From the NCBI RefSeq assembly GCF_003675325.1, contig NZ_CP033073.1, forward strand, positions 7,254,001 through 7,318,000: a stretch of DNA of 64,000 nt. Direction: 5' to 3'. The position numbers were made by a program, and so were the translations under genes. Shown piece after piece: positions 9,766 to 18,053 of the stretch. The stretch is from Streptomyces dangxiongensis. Lineage in GTDB: Bacteria > Actinomycetota > Actinomycetes > Streptomycetales > Streptomycetaceae. Within the stretch, counting starts at the first letter, position 1, and every line of letters starts with the position of its first letter. Below the pieces are notes generated by a model. The model saw nothing but the letters and a program-made list of their open reading frames with translations, did not search any database and was not told where the DNA came from.

Positions 9766-10366
9766 CGTCCGCCTCCGCCGTGTCGGCCAGCGCGGCGATC
9801 AGCAGGGCCGACGAGGTCGCCCCCGGATCCTGGTGGCCGATGCTGCGCTCGCCCAGATAGCTCGCCCGGCCCTTGCGCGCCTGCAGCGGGGTGGTGGCCT
9901 GCGCGCCCTCCTCCGCGGCGGCCCGCGCGGCGGCGAACCCCGTGGCGAGCGCGTCCACGGCCGGCACCAGCGCGTCGATCATGGTCTTGTCGCCCGGTGC
10001 CGCCCCGCCGAGCGTCATCACCCCGTCGACGCCCGCCCGCAGCGCCTCGGCCAGCCGCTCCGTGCCGACCTCGGCGGCGTCGCCGAGCGCCTTCCCGGTC
10101 CGGCGCAGCAAGGTGCCGTACAGCGGTCCGGACGCACCGCCGACGGTCGAGATCAACTGCCGTCCCGCCAGGGTCAGGACGGCCCCCGGGGTCTGCGGGG
10201 CCTCCTTCTCCAGGACGGCCGTGACCGCGGTGAACCCGCGCTGAAGGTTGCTGCCGTGGTCGGCGTCCCCGATGGCCGAGTCGAGGGCGGTGAGCCGCTC
10301 CGCCTCGCGGTCGACGGAGGCGGCGGTCGCCGTCATCCAACGGCGGAAGAAGTCGGCGTCGAGCAC
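9758..10366 (-). CDS. dhaL: Dihydroxyacetone kinase ADP-binding subunit DhaL
   Basis: A 202-residue helical-barrel subunit that holds ADP/ATP and Mg ions and transfers phosphate from DhaM to dihydroxyacetone on DhaK. The Mg-binding signature is DSAIGDADHGSNLQRG, with Asp29, Asp34 and Asp36. STVGGASGPLYGTLLRR and GDKTMIDALVPAVDAL are further family landmarks. The GTG at 10366 is preceded by AAGGAGA; longer readings upstream run through the dhaK-dhaL gap. It lies 68 bp after dhaK and overlaps dhaM. Confidence 0.92.
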   Translation of the reverse strand: MLDADFFRRWMTATAASVDREAERLTALDSAIGDADHGSNLQRGFTAVTAVLEKEAPQTPGAVLTLAGRQLISTVGGASGPLYGTLLRRTGKALGDAAEVGTERLAEALRAGVDGVMTLGGAAPGDKTMIDALVPAVDALATGFAAARAAAEEGAQATTPLQARKGRASYLGERSIGHQDPGATSSALLIAALADTAEADGE

Positions 10367-10434
10367 TGGGTCTCCTTGCGTGGTAGGACTGCCGGCCGGT
10401 ACGGCCGGGGCGGTGATCGTCTGCTTCCCCCGGC

Positions 10435-11427
10435 TCACATGCCCCAACGCAGCGCCGGGGTCCGTACCGGCGCGTCCCACAGCCGCAGCAACTCCTCGTC
10501 GGCCTGGCACAGGGTCACCGAGGCGCCCGCCATGTCCAGGGAGGTCACGTAGTTCCCGACCAGGGTGCGGGCCACGGAGACCCCCCGTTCGCGCAGGACC
10601 CGCTGCACCTCGGCGTGGAAGCCGTACAGCTCCAGCAGCGGCGTGGCGCCCAAGCCGTTGACCAGCAGCAGCACCGGATCGCGCGGCGGCATGTCCTCCA
10701 GGACGGCGTTGACCGCGAAGTCGGCGATCTCCCCGGAGGTCATCATGGGCCGCCGCTCGCGGCCCGGCTCGCCGTGGATGCCGATGCCCAGTTCCAGTTC
10801 GCCGTCCGGCAGATCGAAGGTCGGGCTGCCCTTCGCCGGGGTCGTACAGGCGCTGAGGGCCACGCCGAAGCTGCGGGAGTTCTCGTTGACCTTGCGGCCG
10901 ATGGCCTCCACCCGCTCCAGCGGCTGCCCCTCAGCCGCGGCGGCGCCCGCGATCTTCTCCACGAACAGGGTGGCCCCGGTACCGCGCCGCCCGGCCGTGT
11001 AGAGGCTGTCGGTGACCGCCACGTCGTCGTCGACGAGCACCTTGGCGATCTGGATGCCCTCGTCCTCGGCCAGCTCGGCCGCCATGTCGAAGTTCAGCAC
11101 GTCGCCGGTGTAGTTCTTCACCACGAACAGCACGCCCGCACCGCTGTCCACGGCCGCCGCGGCGCGCGCCATCTGGTCCGGCACCGGCGAGGTGAACACC
11201 TCCCCGGGGCAGGCGGCGGACAGCATGCCCGGGCCGACGAACCCGCCGTGCAGCGGCTCGTGCCCCGATCCGCCGCCCGACACCAGCCCGACCTGCCCGG
11301 CCACGGGAGCGTCCCGGCGGACGATCACCCGGTTCTCCACGTCGACGGTCAGGTCGGGATACGCGGCCGCGAAACCGCGCAGCGCGTCCGCCACGACGGT
11401 CTCCGGCACGTTGATCAACATCCTCAT
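10435..11427 (-). CDS. dhaK: Dihydroxyacetone kinase substrate-binding subunit DhaK
   Basis: A 330-residue subunit that binds dihydroxyacetone covalently as a hemiaminal. His56 in GGGSGHEP and the histidine of GIHGEPG near residue 217 match the active-site pair of E. coli DhaK. VKNYTGDVLNFDMAAELA and VDDDVAVTDS are also characteristic. The start ATG at 11427 follows GAGGAGAC. It is the first gene of dhaKLM, which converts dihydroxyacetone to dihydroxyacetone phosphate in glycerol or triose metabolism using phosphoenolpyruvate through the PTS. No DhaS/DhaR regulator is adjacent. Confidence 0.93.
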   Translation of the reverse strand: MRMLINVPETVVADALRGFAAAYPDLTVDVENRVIVRRDAPVAGQVGLVSGGGSGHEPLHGGFVGPGMLSAACPGEVFTSPVPDQMARAAAAVDSGAGVLFVVKNYTGDVLNFDMAAELAEDEGIQIAKVLVDDDVAVTDSLYTAGRRGTGATLFVEKIAGAAAAEGQPLERVEAIGRKVNENSRSFGVALSACTTPAKGSPTFDLPDGELELGIGIHGEPGRERRPMMTSGEIADFAVNAVLEDMPPRDPVLLLVNGLGATPLLELYGFHAEVQRVLRERGVSVARTLVGNYVTSLDMAGASVTLCQADEELLRLWDAPVRTPALRWGM

Positions 11428-11889
11428 GGGTGTCTCCTCGTGAGCTTGGCGCTTAGGCCCAGGACCTGCTGCTTCGCAGGTCACCGGCGTAGAGGGCGGT
11501 ATCTGGTCTTGGCGGTCGGGCGCGGTCGGAGGCGGATCGCGGCGGGTCGGGTGCCGACTCGGGGCCGGCTTCGGTGACGAGACGTCAGGTCTTGGGGCCC
11601 CCTTGATCGCCGAATCGTCCGTCCCGTCTACTGGCAGTATCGACCTTGCGGCAGTGAAGGTCACCTGCGGCTGGGCGCTCTCACGTTCCGTAGTGCCCCA
11701 TGAGCTGCCCGCAATGTGTGCCGTCGGGCGCCGGCGTCCTACCTCACCCTCCTCGGTGTTCCGGCCGGCTCCACGCCGCTTCTCGCGTCCCGCCCCCCGG
11801 CCGACGTGGGGATGCGGACGGCCGCGCCCGGCACGCCGAAGGCCTCACGGGCGTGATGCCCGGGAGGCCCGGCAGTGGGGGAGCGGCGG
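11428..11889. other. Upstream region of dhaKLM and 3' region of the I36-like gene
   Basis: About 460 bp without a gene I can support. It must contain the dhaK promoter at its left side and the terminator of the I36-like gene at its right side (11841-11869). A short plus-strand frame begins at 11603 (MIAESSVPSTGSIDLAAVKV), but it has no ribosome-binding site and resembles no family. Confidence 0.4.
11841..11869 (-). terminator. 12-bp-arm hairpin after the I36-like gene
   Basis: Arms 11841-11852 and 11858-11869 pair with one mismatch around a five-base loop. The hairpin lies 21 bases downstream of the minus-strand stop codon at 11890. Confidence 0.55.
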
Positions 11890-12318
11890 TCAGTAACCGC
11901 AGGCGGTCACCCACTTGTGGGAGGAGATGCGGTCGTTCCACTCCCACGGGATGTTGCCCTGGCCCCCGTTGGGGGCGCAGGTGGAGGCGCCGCCGTAGTT
12001 GATGTCCTCGTAGACGCGGACGTCCCCGTAGGCGCCGCCGTAGCCGTTGTTCCACCAGGCCGAGGCCCGGTCGTTCATGTTGAAGCTGCCGTTCGGGCCG
12101 CAGGTGCTCCAGTTGGCGTCGTTGCCGCTCCACCCGCAGGAGTGGCCGCCGCGATTGGTGTCCTCCCACACCCAGTAGGCGCCGTCGGCGGCCAGGCCGG
12201 AGGCACTCGCCGCGGCGGTGTCCGCCGTGGCGGCGTGCGCTGTGGTCAGAGTGGCGGGAACGGCCAGCAGCGGCAGCACGAACGTGCCGGCCAGCAGCAT
12301 GGTGCGGAACTTACGCAT
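11890..12318 (-). CDS. Secreted peptidase-inhibitor family I36 / beta-gamma-crystallin-like protein
   Basis: A 142-residue exported protein. Residues 1-30 are a Sec signal (MRKFRTMLLAGTFVLPLLAV, cleavage after AHA). The mature domain is short and aromatic, with repeated crystallin-like turns: YWVWEDTNRGGHSCGWSG and VRVYEDINYGGASTCAP, and four or five cysteines (SCGW, STCG, STCA, TACGY). This matches the small Streptomyces secreted proteins grouped with the metalloproteinase inhibitor SMPI (I36). Inhibitor activity is not demonstrable from sequence. Its start overlaps the end of the upstream lipoprotein gene by eight bases, so the two are probably translated together. Confidence 0.75.
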   Translation of the reverse strand: MRKFRTMLLAGTFVLPLLAVPATLTTAHAATADTAAASASGLAADGAYWVWEDTNRGGHSCGWSGNDANWSTCGPNGSFNMNDRASAWWNNGYGGAYGDVRVYEDINYGGASTCAPNGGQGNIPWEWNDRISSHKWVTACGY

Positions 12319-13306
12319 GGGACCCTCCAGAGGTTTCCGTCTCACCCGGTTCGTGTGATGACGGTGGTGCGGATGGAGAAGGTGGTGCGAGGCGCCGCGC
12401 CATCGGCAGCGCGGCGTTCTGGAACCTCCACCTGTCGACGAGTTCCTCCCGGTACTGCGTGCGGAGTCGTTCGCCGTAGGAGCGGTCCAGGGCCCGGGAG
12501 ACCCGCGCCAGCGGTGTGCCGGTCGCGCAGGTCGCTTCGGTGACGGCGAGCGCGGTCCCGGCCGCGTCCGCCTCGGCCGCCGGCAGGCTCTCGCCGTAGC
12601 GGGCCGCCGCCTGCCGGGACTCGTCGGGGTCGGCGTACGGCCGGCCCGCCGCCCGCATGCACGCGGCCCACCGGCCCACCGCGGTCACGTAGCGCCGGTC
12701 CCGGCGCACGCGCGCCTCCCGGACGGGACGCAGGTTCATGGTGACGACCTTGACGCGGAACCAGTCCTCGAGATCTCCGTAGAGCGTGCGTTCGGCGTCC
12801 GCGATGCAGCCCTCGGTGGACGCGGTGATCGTCATATCGGTGGGCGCCTTCACCGAGAGCCCCACGGCGGAGGACCCCATCAGCGCGGTACGGGCCGCCG
12901 CCCGCGCGGACGGCGACAGCCGGTGGAAGTACCGCTGGTTCGGGTCGGCCCGCCGCGCCTCGGTCCTGAGGCGCTCCTCCCGGCCGCCGTAACCGTGGGC
13001 GCGGGCCCAGGCGACGTCGTCGACCGCGTACGGGAAGGACCGCGCGCCCTCGCCGGAAGCCCCGCCGGCCTCCGTGACCTCGTACCGCCATCCCCGCGCG
13101 GCCATGCACCTGCTGATCAGGACCTGCTCCGCCCGGTCCAGCACCCGGGTCTCCCGCGGGCTCGGCTCGCGGGACGAACCCGCCGGATGCGGCCCGGGCG
13201 CCGGGCCGCCCGTGGCCGCTCCGCATCCGCCCAGCAGCAGGACGGTGGCCAGACCGGCGGCCACGGCGTGGGCCGCGGTCATGGCGGTGGCACGGTGACG
13301 CCTCAT
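12311..13306 (-). CDS. Lipoprotein, hypothetical, coupled to the I36-like gene
   Basis: A 331-residue protein with a clear lipoprotein signal: MRRHRATAMTAAHAVAAGLA followed by TVLLLGGCGAA, with the lipid-attachment Cys near residue 28. The mature part is helical and charged (RVLDRAEQVLISRCMAARGW, YFHRLSPSARAAARTALMG, RYVTAVGRWAACMRAAGRPYA). Paired cysteines in RCMAARGW- and ACMRAAGR-type segments recur in Streptomyces lipoproteins of unknown function. Start chosen at 13306 because of the signal peptide and GGAGGGGCG upstream. It overlaps the next gene by eight bases. The partner being a secreted inhibitor-like protein suggests a shared extracellular role, which I cannot specify. Confidence 0.7.
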   Translation of the reverse strand: MRRHRATAMTAAHAVAAGLATVLLLGGCGAATGGPAPGPHPAGSSREPSPRETRVLDRAEQVLISRCMAARGWRYEVTEAGGASGEGARSFPYAVDDVAWARAHGYGGREERLRTEARRADPNQRYFHRLSPSARAAARTALMGSSAVGLSVKAPTDMTITASTEGCIADAERTLYGDLEDWFRVKVVTMNLRPVREARVRRDRRYVTAVGRWAACMRAAGRPYADPDESRQAAARYGESLPAAEADAAGTALAVTEATCATGTPLARVSRALDRSYGERLRTQYREELVDRWRFQNAALPMARRLAPPSPSAPPSSHEPGETETSGGSHA

Positions 13307-13479
13307 CGGCGACGCCCCTCCTCTCGCTCTCGCTCTCGGTCTCGCTGTCGTGGTGCGTGAACCCAGGTCTAGCCGTTGTCCGTTGTTCGCCGTCGGGCCT
13401 GTTGCAGTGAACAAACAATTGCTGAACAATCCACACCAGAGGGCGGAAAACGCTTCGGGCGGGGAAGTCCGGGCGGGGG

Positions 13480-16400
13480 ATGGGGAGCATGGCCCGCAAG
13501 GAGCGTCCGCTGGAGGGGGAGGACGGACCGCTGCTGCGGTTCGCCGCGGCTCTGCGCCGCTTGCGCCACGAGGCCGGATCCCCGCCGTACCGGGATCTGG
13601 CGCACCGCGCCCACTACTCGGTGGCCACCCTGTCCGGCGCCGCCTCCGGACGGCGGCTGCCCAGCCTGGACGTCACGCTGTCGTACGTACGGGCCTGCGG
13701 TGGCGACCCACGGGAGTGGGAGGCGCGCTGGCATGCCGTCGCCGTCGAACTGCGCACCGAGTCCTGCGCCGGCCCCCCGCAGGAGCGGAACGGCCCGGAG
13801 GGGACGGGGAGCCCGCACGGACAGCCCTGCCCGGAGGTGCCGGAAGGTCCGCTCCGGGGGCCGTACGTCGGTCTGGCGGCGTTCCGGACCGAGGACGCCG
13901 ACCTGTTCTTCGGCCGCGAGCGTCTCGTCGAGGACCTCCTCGCCACCCTGGCCCGGAGGCGGGCCGTGGCCCTCGTCGGCGCGTCCGGGGCCGGCAAGTC
14001 CTCCCTCCTGAGCGCCGGACTGCTGCCGCGCCTGGCCGGCGACGAACCGCGCCGCACGGTGCGGGTCCTCACCCCCGGACCGAACCCACGGGAGCGGCTG
14101 GAGAAGGCGCTCGCCGCGAAGCCGGGCTCCGGGCCGGGATGCGGGTCGGGCTCTGGGATGGGCTCCGGGTCGCGCTCCAGGTCGGGCTCCGGACCGGGCT
14201 CCGGGTCGGAATCCGGGACGGCCCGGGGGCCGGTGTCCGGGCCGGGATCCGAGGCGGGCGAACTGGTCCTCGTCGTGGACCAGTTCGAGGAGGTCTTCAC
14301 CGTCTGCACCGACGCCGACGAGCGGGCCCGCTTCATCGCCGCCCTCGTCGAGGAGGCGGAACGGCCCGGATCCGGCTGCCGGATCGTCCTCGGGGTCCGC
14401 GCCGACTTCTACGCCCACTGCACCCGCCACGCCCCCCTCGTCGCCATCCTGCGCGACGCGCAGGTCGTCGTCGGACCGATGAGCGCCGCCGAACTGCGGT
14501 GCGCCGTCGTGGAACCCGCCCGGCGGGCCGGCCTGACCGTGGAAGGCGCCCTCCAGGCCACCCTCGTGGCCCACGCCCACGGGCAGGCCGGAGTCCTCCC
14601 CCTGCTGTCCCACGCGCTGCTGGAGACCTGGCGCAGGAGGCGCGGCGCCGCCCTCACCCTGGACGGCTTCCACGCGGCCGGCGGATTCGAAGGCGCACTC
14701 GCCCAGTCCGCGGAGAGTCTCCACTCCTCGCTGACGGAACGTCAGCAGTGGTCGGCCCGGCAGATCTTCGTGCACCTCATCGCCCTCGGGGAGGGCACCG
14801 AGGACACCAAGCGACCCGTCTCCCGCGAGGAACTCGGCGAGGACGCCGACACCGCGACCGTGCTGGCCCGGGCCGTGGCGCTGCGCCTGCTCACCCTCGA
14901 CGACGGACGGGTCGAACTCACCCACGAGGCCCTCATCCGGGCCTGGCCCCGGCTGCGCGGCTGGCTGACCGACGACCGGGAGCGGTTACGGACCCACCGC
15001 CAGCTCACCGACGCCGCCCGCACCTGGGAGACCCTGGGACGGGACCCCGGCGCCCTCTACCGCGGCGCCCGGCTCGCCCTCGCCCGCGACCTCCTCACCA
15101 GCCGCGACATCCGGCTGGCCCCGTCGGAACAGGCCTTCGTCGACGCCGGCACGGCAGCCGAGGCCGCGGCCGGGAACTCCGCCCGACGGCGTGCCCGGCG
15201 CCTGCGCACCCTCGTCGCCCTCCTGGCCGTGCTCGTCGTGGTGGCGGCCATCGCCACCGTCAACGCCCGGCACGCCGAGGACGAGGTCACCCGGCAGCGC
15301 AACGACGCGGTAGCCCAGATCATCGCGGACAGCGCGACGGGACTCATCGACACCGATCCGGGGCTGGCGGTGCAGCTCGGCCTGACGGCCTACCGCCTCG
15401 CGCCGACCACCAGGACGCGCGACGCCCTGGTGAGCACCCTGATGACCACCGTGCGGGCGCATGCCAAGGAGGTCCTCGCCATCGCCTACCGCCCCGACGG
15501 GCGTCAACTGGCGACCGCGAGCGGCGACCACACCGCGCGGCTGTGGCGGGTGCACGGTACCGACCGCCCCGTCGCGGAAGCCACTCTGAGCGGCCACGGG
15601 GACGACGTCCGGACCGTGGTCTACCGCCCGGACGGCCGCGCGCTGGCCACCGGGTCCGCCGACGGTAGCGTGCGGCTGTGGGACACGGCGACGCCCACCC
15701 GGCCCGCCCTGCTCGCCTCACTCACCGGGCAGGGGGGAGACGTACGCTCCCTCGCCTACGACCCGGACGGCCGTACGCTCGCCACCGCCGGCACCGACGG
15801 CAGCGTGGGGCTCTGGGACGTCACCGACCCCGCCACCCCCGCCCTGCTCACGCGGGTGACCGGACACCGTGACGCGGTCCGTGCGGTGGCGTTCAGCCCG
15901 GACGGCCGCACGCTCGCCAGTGCCGGCGAGGACGGCGCCGTACGGCTGACCGCCATCGCGGACCCGCGCCGCCCACGGCGGCTGGCCGTACTGGACGGCC
16001 ACGGCACCGGGGCGTTCTCCGTGGCCTTCAGCCCCGACGGCCGCACCCTCGCCACGGCCGGCGGCGGGCACGACCCGGTACGGCTGTGGGGCCTCGCCGA
16101 CCCGCGGCGTCCCGCCCCGCTCGCCGGACTCTCCGGGCACACCGACGTCGTCGGCTCGGTGGCGTTCAGTCCCGACGGGCGCACCCTCGCCAGCGCGAGC
16201 GACGACCGCACGGTGCGGCTGTGGAACGTGGTCCGGCCCGCGCACCCGACTGCGCTGACCACGCTGACCGGCCACAGCACGGCGGTCAGTTCGGTCGCCT
16301 TCAGCCCCGACGGAACCGTGCTGGCCTCCGGCGGATTCGACGCCACCGTCCGGCTCGCCGGAACCGACCGGGCCCGCGTCATCGCGCACGCCTGCGCGCA

Positions 16401-16548
16401 CACCGGCCCCCGCATCACGCGCGCCCAGTGGGCCGCCCACCTGCGGTACGTCGCCTACGCGCCCCCGTGCGGCCGCCCGGACGACTCCGCAGCGATCAGC
16501 CGGCCACGACACGGACCCGACGCCGACGGCAGCGACCGGCGTCCGTGA
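13480..16548 (+). CDS. HTH-nSTAND ATPase-WD40 repeat protein
   Basis: A 1022-residue signal-transduction NTPase. An N-terminal Xre-like helix-turn-helix (about residues 17-75, LRRLRHEAGSPPYRDLAHRA) is followed by a linker and PYVGLAAFRTEDADLFFGRE, which opens the STAND NTPase. Walker A is GASGAGKSS near residue 170; Walker B is LVLVVDQFEE near 263. Arg/Ser/Gly-rich low-complexity sequence of about 45 residues interrupts the NTPase between them. A winged-helix/helical arm follows, ending in VELTHEALIRAWPRL. One transmembrane helix (LRTLVALLAVLVVVAAIATV) lies near 575. From about residue 660 there are seven WD repeats with VAFSPDGRTLA cores, enough for one propeller. The WD40 domain probably senses a ligand outside the membrane or docks partners. 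Such proteins are abundant in Streptomyces, and some relatives act in defence. A nearby ATG at 13489 is an alternative start. Confidence 0.85.
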   Translation: MGSMARKERPLEGEDGPLLRFAAALRRLRHEAGSPPYRDLAHRAHYSVATLSGAASGRRLPSLDVTLSYVRACGGDPREWEARWHAVAVELRTESCAGPPQERNGPEGTGSPHGQPCPEVPEGPLRGPYVGLAAFRTEDADLFFGRERLVEDLLATLARRRAVALVGASGAGKSSLLSAGLLPRLAGDEPRRTVRVLTPGPNPRERLEKALAAKPGSGPGCGSGSGMGSGSRSRSGSGPGSGSESGTARGPVSGPGSEAGELVLVVDQFEEVFTVCTDADERARFIAALVEEAERPGSGCRIVLGVRADFYAHCTRHAPLVAILRDAQVVVGPMSAAELRCAVVEPARRAGLTVEGALQATLVAHAHGQAGVLPLLSHALLETWRRRRGAALTLDGFHAAGGFEGALAQSAESLHSSLTERQQWSARQIFVHLIALGEGTEDTKRPVSREELGEDADTATVLARAVALRLLTLDDGRVELTHEALIRAWPRLRGWLTDDRERLRTHRQLTDAARTWETLGRDPGALYRGARLALARDLLTSRDIRLAPSEQAFVDAGTAAEAAAGNSARRRARRLRTLVALLAVLVVVAAIATVNARHAEDEVTRQRNDAVAQIIADSATGLIDTDPGLAVQLGLTAYRLAPTTRTRDALVSTLMTTVRAHAKEVLAIAYRPDGRQLATASGDHTARLWRVHGTDRPVAEATLSGHGDDVRTVVYRPDGRALATGSADGSVRLWDTATPTRPALLASLTGQGGDVRSLAYDPDGRTLATAGTDGSVGLWDVTDPATPALLTRVTGHRDAVRAVAFSPDGRTLASAGEDGAVRLTAIADPRRPRRLAVLDGHGTGAFSVAFSPDGRTLATAGGGHDPVRLWGLADPRRPAPLAGLSGHTDVVGSVAFSPDGRTLASASDDRTVRLWNVVRPAHPTALTTLTGHSTAVSSVAFSPDGTVLASGGFDATVRLAGTDRARVIAHACAHTGPRITRAQWAAHLRYVAYAPPCGRPDDSAAISRPRHGPDADGSDRRP
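14120..14262 (+). repeat. Degenerate GGGCTCCGG-type repeats inside the nSTAND gene
   Basis: About 140 bp of imperfect 6- and 12-bp repeats (variants of GGGTCGGGCTCC) encode a Gly/Ser/Pro/Arg-rich insert between Walker A and Walker B. The pattern suggests expansion by slippage. The reading frame is preserved throughout. Confidence 0.7.
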
Positions 16549-16733
16549 AACCGACGGTGCTCCCAGGCGCCGTTTCGTCCGCCGGTCCCGCCGCCGCCGG
16601 GCGGTCGGCCGGCCGGTACGGCGAGGGCCGGCCGGTGACGCGGGAGAACGTCTCCCCTTCCGCATCGAGGGCCGCCGAGGATTCGTCCCGTCGTCACGCG
16701 GTCCCGTCGTCACGCGGACAGGCGGTCACGCCG

Positions 16734-16853
16734 TCACGCCGTCACGAGTACGTTGAGGAGAACGATCACGACGCACGCCACCACGGCCACCAGCACCACC
16801 CAGGGCCACAGCGGGTGTTCCTCGGCAGGCTGCACCTCGGTGGGCTCGGGCAC
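16734..16853 (-). CDS. 39-residue single-pass membrane protein
   Basis: A short gene starting with GTG at 16853 after CAGGGAGCCACC. The protein begins VPEPTEVQPAEEHPLWPW and continues VVLVAVVACVVIVLLNVLV before a TGA. An acidic, Pro-rich N-terminus of about 14 residues is followed by one hydrophobic helix of about 22 residues and almost no C-terminal tail. Charge distribution predicts a small membrane peptide. Similar tiny one-helix proteins are common in Streptomyces and unassigned. Codon usage is strongly GC-ending, as in neighbouring genes. It is convergent with the nSTAND gene and divergent from the DUF3040-like gene. Confidence 0.6.
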   Translation of the reverse strand: MPEPTEVQPAEEHPLWPWVVLVAVVACVVIVLLNVLVTA

Positions 16854-16941
16854 GGTGGCTCCCTGTGAGCGGACGACGGGACTGGACCGCCTCCATCGTG
16901 GCCGCGCGCGAGCGTCTCTTCAGTCAGGGTGGCCACCGGCC

Positions 16942-16967
16942 CCGGGGTGGAGTTTTCTCCACCCCGG
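16942..16967. terminator. Perfect 11-bp hairpin with TTTT loop
   Basis: Exact 11-bp arms around a TTTT tetraloop, in the 218-bp gap between the 39-residue membrane-protein gene and the DUF3040-like gene. It lies upstream of both, so it is either an RNA structure in the DUF3040-like leader or a boundary element. It cannot terminate either neighbour as they are oriented. Confidence 0.45.
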
Positions 16968-17071
16968 CCCCGCCCCAGCGGTCCGCGGCGGCCCGGCATC
17001 GCCCGCGCAGTCCGGGGAACTCGGCGGTCCGGAACACCGGGCCGCCGTCCGGCGGAGGAGGTGCCGTTGCC

Positions 17072-17401
17072 GTGGACGACTGGGAGATGCACGACGAGGT
17101 ACGGCTGTCACCGCGCGAGCGGCTCGCGCTGGTGCAGATCGAGTCGGGGCTACGGCAGGACCGCCGGTTCGCGCGCCGGATGGGCTGTCCGCGCGGTCCG
17201 GGCTGGCTGCCGGCGGCCGTCGTGCTGCTGACGGCCGCGTCGGTGTTCGTGGCCGTCATGGGCATCCGCACCTCGGACCCGGCGCTGCTGTGGTGCTTCG
17301 CGTGGCTGTGGCCGCTGACCCTCTTGCAGGTGTTCCGGCTGCTGTGCCGGGCCACCCGCACCCGGTCCCGCTCCGGCGCCCGGGTCACCCCCTGGCTCTG
17401 A
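17072..17401 (+). CDS. DUF3040-like small membrane protein
   Basis: A 109-residue protein. The N-terminal motif LSPRERLALVQIESGLRQDR followed by RFARRM is the usual start of DUF3040 proteins. Two transmembrane helices follow (WLPAAVVLLTAASVFVAVMG and LLWCFAWLWPLTLLQVFRLL), and the tail is basic. The GTG at 17072 fits best: GGAGGAG ends about 12 bases before it. In-frame sequence upstream to 16865 is Arg/Pro-rich and passes through a hairpin, so it is unlikely to be coding. Function unknown. Confidence 0.7.
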   Translation: MDDWEMHDEVRLSPRERLALVQIESGLRQDRRFARRMGCPRGPGWLPAAVVLLTAASVFVAVMGIRTSDPALLWCFAWLWPLTLLQVFRLLCRATRTRSRSGARVTPWL

Positions 17402-17417
17402 GTCCCGCCCGGCCCCG

Positions 17418-17484
17418 CACCGCCGGGGGGCGGAAGGCGGGGCCAGGCACGTCACTCCGCCCCGCCTTCCGCCCCCCGGCGGTG
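17418..17484. terminator. Bidirectional terminator with perfect 25-bp stem
   Basis: Arms 17418-17442 and 17460-17484 are exact 25-base complements around a 17-base loop. They lie between the convergent DUF3040-like (+) and hemerythrin (-) genes, ending six bases before the hemerythrin stop codon. This is the strongest hairpin I found in the window and should terminate both transcripts. Confidence 0.85.
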
Positions 17485-17489
17485 TCGAG

Positions 17490-18053
17490 TCAGCTCTCCC
17501 TGCCCCGTCCCGACAGCGCGTCGCGCATCCGGTCGACCAGGCCGGCGCCCGGGGCCAGCAGCTTGTTGGCCGGGGGCTTGTCCGGTGCCGCCGGGTGCGG
17601 ACGCGTGGGCGCCGTCTTCTTCGCCCGGCGGACCTTGTCACCGAGGGTCATCAGCGCATCGGCGGAACAGGCGGCCTCCAGCCGCGGGAAGAGGTTCTGC
17701 TCCTCGTCGGCCACGTGGGAGCGGATCTCGGTCATCAGTTGCGCCATGAGCGTGTCGAACCGGGGGTCGTCGGCCTGACAGCCCTCCAGGTCCTTCATGA
17801 TCTGCTCGGCCTTGGCGTGGTCCTCCAGCTCCTTGTCGGCCAGGGCGTCCCCGCCCGTCAGGTGCTCGCGCACCGCCGGGTACAGATAGGCCTCCTCCGC
17901 CACCGAGTGGCGGACCAGCTCGATCGTGGCCTGGTCGGCCAGGTTCTTGCGCTCGCTGGAACCGGGCGGCAGCGCCTCGATCCGGCCGAAGAACTCCTCG
18001 ACCTCACGGTGGTCGGTGGTCAGCTCCTGGATGACGTTTCCGCCGTGACCCAT
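17490..18053 (-). CDS. Hemerythrin HHE-domain protein
   Basis: A 187-residue protein with an HHE cation-binding domain that probably holds a di-iron centre for oxygen or nitric-oxide/redox sensing. Likely ligands are His in LTTDHREVEEFF, His and Glu in RHSVAEEAYLYPAV, His in LEDHAKAEQIM, and His and Glu in SHVADEEQNLFPRL. After the domain (about residue 140) comes a basic, Pro/Ala-rich tail. AGGAGG lies one base before the ATG at 18059 but seven before the ATG at 18053 (MGHGGNV), so I chose 18053. It is convergent with the DUF3040-like gene and divergent from the heptose operon. Confidence 0.85.
   Translation of the reverse strand: MGHGGNVIQELTTDHREVEEFFGRIEALPPGSSERKNLADQATIELVRHSVAEEAYLYPAVREHLTGGDALADKELEDHAKAEQIMKDLEGCQADDPRFDTLMAQLMTEIRSHVADEEQNLFPRLEAACSADALMTLGDKVRRAKKTAPTRPHPAAPDKPPANKLLAPGAGLVDRMRDALSGRGRES

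Noticed and set aside
14120..14262. Repeats in the nSTAND gene as a CRISPR or origin element
   Set aside because: They are short, degenerate, without unique spacers, and in frame within a coding sequence.
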